A stretch of 64,000 nt of DNA from the NCBI GenBank assembly GCA_023382595.1, contig JAHDWB010000001.1, positions 1,240,001 to 1,304,000 on the forward strand, read 5' to 3'. Origin of the DNA: Anaerolineales bacterium. GTDB taxonomy: Bacteria; Chloroflexota; Anaerolineae; Anaerolineales; Villigracilaceae. Under the pieces are notes generated by a model. The model did no database searches and was not told the DNA's origin. It was given only the letters and a program-made list of their open reading frames with translations. Shown piece after piece: positions 61,652 to 64,000 of the stretch (positions within the stretch are counted from its first letter, which is position 1; the number at the start of each line of letters is the position of its first letter). Made by a program: the position numbers and the translations under genes.

Positions 61652-63646
61652 CTATACAGGGATTGCTTCCATTTCTTCCTGCTTTTTGAACTGACTCATA
61701 TACAGGTCGTAATAAAAGCCCCTTTTATCCAACAACTCGTCATGTTTGCCGCGCTCGATGATTTCCCCTGCCTTCAGCACGAGGATCATATCCGCGTTGC
61801 GGATGGTGGAGAGACGATGTGCGATGACGAAGGATGTGCGTCCCTCGAGTAGTTGGTCGAATGCTTTTTGGATCAGGCGCTCGGTGCGCGTGTCCACGGA
61901 GGAAGTGGCTTCATCCAAAATCAGAATGCGCGGATTTGCCAGCGCGGCACGAGCTATCGAAAGCAGTTGCCGCTGTCCCTGAGAAAGACCCGAGCCGCGT
62001 TCGCCAAGGACGGTTTCGTATTTTTCGGGCAGGCGTTCAATGAACGAATCCGCGTTGGCGAGCTTGATGGCAGCCAGCACTTCTTCGTCGGTGGCGTCCG
62101 GCCTGCCAAAGCGGACGTTGTCCATGACGGAGGCGGAGAACAGGAAGGTGTCCTGCAAGACGATGCCGATCTGCTTGCGGAGCGAATCCGCGGTGACGTC
62201 GCGCACATCCACGCCATCGATTTTCACCGAGCCATTCGTCACATCGTAGAAGCGCGGCAGCAGGTTGATGATGGTGGTCTTCCCTGCGCCCGTCGGACCG
62301 ACGATGGCAAAAGTTTCGCCAGGCTGGGCGGTGAAGGAAACACCGTTCAACACGGGCACGCCGTCTTCGTATTCGTGCGCGACATTATCAAATTCCACGA
62401 GACCTTTGATCTCGGTCATAGGCTTGGCATCGGCTTTGTCGGTGACGGCGGGCTTTTCGTCGACGATGGTGAAGATGCGCTCGCCGCCTGCAATCGCGTT
62501 CTGGATGTTCGTCCACAAAATGGCGATCTGCTGGATGGGCTGGTTGAAGCGTTGGACGTAGGCGAGGAAGGTGACGACCAAGCCGAGCGTGACCGTCGTG
62601 CCTGCAAACGTGCCGCCTTTGAGCAATGCCCATCCGCCCACGCCGACGACGATGCCGAGCGCGATATAAGAGAGGGCTTCCAGCGCGGGCGCAAGCGCGG
62701 AGGTGAACGAAACAGCGCGCACGTTCGCGTCGCGGTTGGCGGCGTTGACTTCCTTGAACTGTTCGATGTTCTCTTCGGCGCGGTTGAAGGCTTGCACTTC
62801 GCGCACGGCGGAGATGGTCTCCTGTAATTCGGCATTGACCGAGCCGATCTCTTCACGCGCCACACGGAAGGCTTTGCGCGCCTGTGCCGAGAAATAGGAT
62901 GTGACCAGCCACATCAGCGGGGCGATGGCAAGCGAGAGCAGCGCGAACGGAACACTGCGCATGAGCATGTTGTACGCCGTCCACACCAGCAGCATGATGC
63001 CTGTAAAGACTTGCACCAGCGCAAAGGAAAATGCCTGCTCGATGGCGCTTGTGTCGTTGGTGATGCGGCTCATCAGGTCGCCCGCTTCGTGTTCGGCGTA
63101 GTAACTCATGGAGAGGCTGTGCAGTTTCTCGAAAACGCTGATGCGCAGTTCGCGCAACACATGTTGACCCGTCCATGACATGGTGAAGAAGAGCGCGCCG
63201 GTGGTGAGCGCCCCAGCCACGTACAAGCCGATGACGATGAGGATCAAACGCCACAAACCTGCGATGCGGTCCGCGCTGGTTGCAGTGGCAGGATCGAACC
63301 CTTCAAATCCGTTCAGGCGGTAGAGCGTGGCGATGATCTTCTGCGTGCCTGTCAACTCGGTGGGGTCGGAAACCAGCCAGCAGGTGGATGCGGCTTCGGG
63401 GTCAGGAGCAGGCGTCCCGAAGAAAGAGGCGGAAGCGCTTCCCGTCACTGGGACGAGGAAACAATCCGTCGCCTGTCCGATGAGTTCGGGCGGGGTGACT
63501 TGCGTCCATGTGGAGATGATGGCGAGGAAAATGGCGAGGACGAGCATGTACCAGAATTTGCCGAAGTAACCGCCGAAGCGCCGCAGGGTTTCGCTGACGT
63601 TGCGGGCTTGGCGTGTGTCTTGTTTGAGGAGATCGCCGCGCATCAT
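61652..63646 (-). CDS. ABC exporter (MsbA/MdlB-like), half-transporter
   Basis: 664 residues. Six membrane helices (about 30-370) with a 95-residue Cys-containing insertion between TM1 and TM2 that is extracytoplasmic. NBD: Walker A IVGPTGAGKTTIINLLPRF, signature GSGLSQGQRQLLSIARAAL, Walker B ILILDEATSSVD and H-loop FVIAHRLSTIRNAD. Paired with the second half-transporter at 63761-64000, likely forming a heterodimer. Confidence 0.92.
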   Translation of the reverse strand: MMRGDLLKQDTRQARNVSETLRRFGGYFGKFWYMLVLAIFLAIISTWTQVTPPELIGQATDCFLVPVTGSASASFFGTPAPDPEAASTCWLVSDPTELTGTQKIIATLYRLNGFEGFDPATATSADRIAGLWRLILIVIGLYVAGALTTGALFFTMSWTGQHVLRELRISVFEKLHSLSMSYYAEHEAGDLMSRITNDTSAIEQAFSFALVQVFTGIMLLVWTAYNMLMRSVPFALLSLAIAPLMWLVTSYFSAQARKAFRVAREEIGSVNAELQETISAVREVQAFNRAEENIEQFKEVNAANRDANVRAVSFTSALAPALEALSYIALGIVVGVGGWALLKGGTFAGTTVTLGLVVTFLAYVQRFNQPIQQIAILWTNIQNAIAGGERIFTIVDEKPAVTDKADAKPMTEIKGLVEFDNVAHEYEDGVPVLNGVSFTAQPGETFAIVGPTGAGKTTIINLLPRFYDVTNGSVKIDGVDVRDVTADSLRKQIGIVLQDTFLFSASVMDNVRFGRPDATDEEVLAAIKLANADSFIERLPEKYETVLGERGSGLSQGQRQLLSIARAALANPRILILDEATSSVDTRTERLIQKAFDQLLEGRTSFVIAHRLSTIRNADMILVLKAGEIIERGKHDELLDKRGFYYDLYMSQFKKQEEMEAIPV

Positions 63647-63668
63647 GCCACACCGCCTGAAGTTGATC

Positions 63669-63750
63669 TGTCATTACGAGGGCGTTCTTTGCCCGAAGCA
63701 ATCCCATCATTACTGGGAGATTTCTTCGCCGCTTCGCTCCTCGCGATAAT
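63669..63750. repeat. GTCATTGCGAG-type palindromic element (full copy, diverged)
   Basis: GTCATTACGAGGGCG...CGAAGCAATCCC and the returning TTCGCCGCTTCGCTCCTCGCGATAAT. It separates the two ABC half-transporter genes. Confidence 0.7.
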
Positions 63751-63760
63751 ATGGGAAGTT

Positions 63761-64000
63761 TTATTGATTGTGTTCATGTTCGTTTACCAATATTTGTGAG
63801 TTGTAAATTTCCGCGTAGATGGGGCTGTCTTCCATGAGTTCCTTGTGTTTGCCTTCGGCGACGACCGCGCCTTTTTCAAGGACAATGATCTTGTCGGCGT
63901 TCACCACGGTACTGATACGCTGGGCAATGACGAAAGAAGTGCGCCCTTTCATCAAAACGTCGAGCGCTTTTTGGATGGCGGCTTCGGTGTTGAGATCCAC
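63761..64000 (-). CDS. Partial ABC exporter, NBD C-terminus
   Basis: The last 79 residues of an ABC half-transporter; the gene continues beyond the right edge. Visible are the D-loop region MDLNTEAAIQKALDVLM, the H-loop RTSFVIAQRISTVVNAD (the His is Gln, suggesting a degenerate, non-consensus site in a heterodimer), and VLEKGAVVAEGKHKELM. Confidence 0.88.
   Translation of the reverse strand: MDLNTEAAIQKALDVLMKGRTSFVIAQRISTVVNADKIIVLEKGAVVAEGKHKELMEDSPIYAEIYNSQILVNEHEHNQ

Overview
The window looks like a chromosomal contig from a Chloroflexota bacterium, most likely Anaerolineae (for example an activated-sludge or anaerobic-digester lineage). This rests on lipoproteins whose mature N-terminus is a Thr/Pro ladder (e.g. 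26771-29020, 47755-48354), an FMN-riboswitch-controlled RibXY-type riboflavin ABC transporter, a T-box before valS, a CxxC-rich TPR/zinc-ribbon protein, and GC-rich coding sequence with many short intergenic palindromic repeats. No 16S or universal marker is present, so the taxonomic call is inference.

Layout. 1-9743: membrane GT-C-like proteins and a long, tightly overlapping minus-strand surface-glycan operon (CMP-sugar synthetase, GT-C-like protein, 2-hydroxyacid dehydrogenase, SDR, two small membrane proteins, DUF115 protein, GT2 glycosyltransferase). 9777-13177: a GNAT protein and a class A penicillin-binding protein homologue whose glycosyltransferase and transpeptidase motifs have all been altered. 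13282-20141: an accessory island, visibly AT-rich from about 13600 to 17900. It holds a VapBC pair, a three-gene cassette (winged-helix protein, GHKL/MORC-like ATPase, and a protein joining an RNAP alpha-CTD-like HhH, a sigma region 4-like HTH and HARE-like winged helices), two broken vsr-like tails, a PIN-domain pair, and an HTH/nucleotidyltransferase pair with its own palindromic operators. 20163-32754: housekeeping genes (FolP, tRNA-Val, epimerase, GNAT, Maf, an intact class B PBP, RsgA, DNA polymerase III delta', adenylate cyclase, GlsB-like). 32813-45579: nutrient uptake and translation genes under RNA control: riboflavin ABC transporter (FMN riboswitch), valS (T-box), and a cobalamin ABC transporter (cobalamin riboswitch). 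45619-64000: an OYE-type oxidoreductase, methyltransferase, HU-like protein with a striking tandem operator, class III cyclase, class V aminotransferase, FAH-family protein, FolK, ClbS-like protein, YbaK, endonuclease III, asparaginase, a degenerate MBL protein, a GAF/PAS histidine kinase, HAD and NUDIX proteins and two ABC exporters.

Several starts have a TATAAT-like hexamer only 6-8 nt upstream and no room for a normal leader, suggesting leaderless transcripts are common in this organism. Three families of short inverted-repeat elements are scattered between genes; one supplies a start codon and another sits between the T-box terminator and valS.

The best candidate for an undescribed system is the 13987-17891 cassette. 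I can recognise domains in two of its three proteins but cannot match the combination to a named system. The best-supported oddity of a familiar gene is the apparently catalytically dead class A PBP at 10634-13177.
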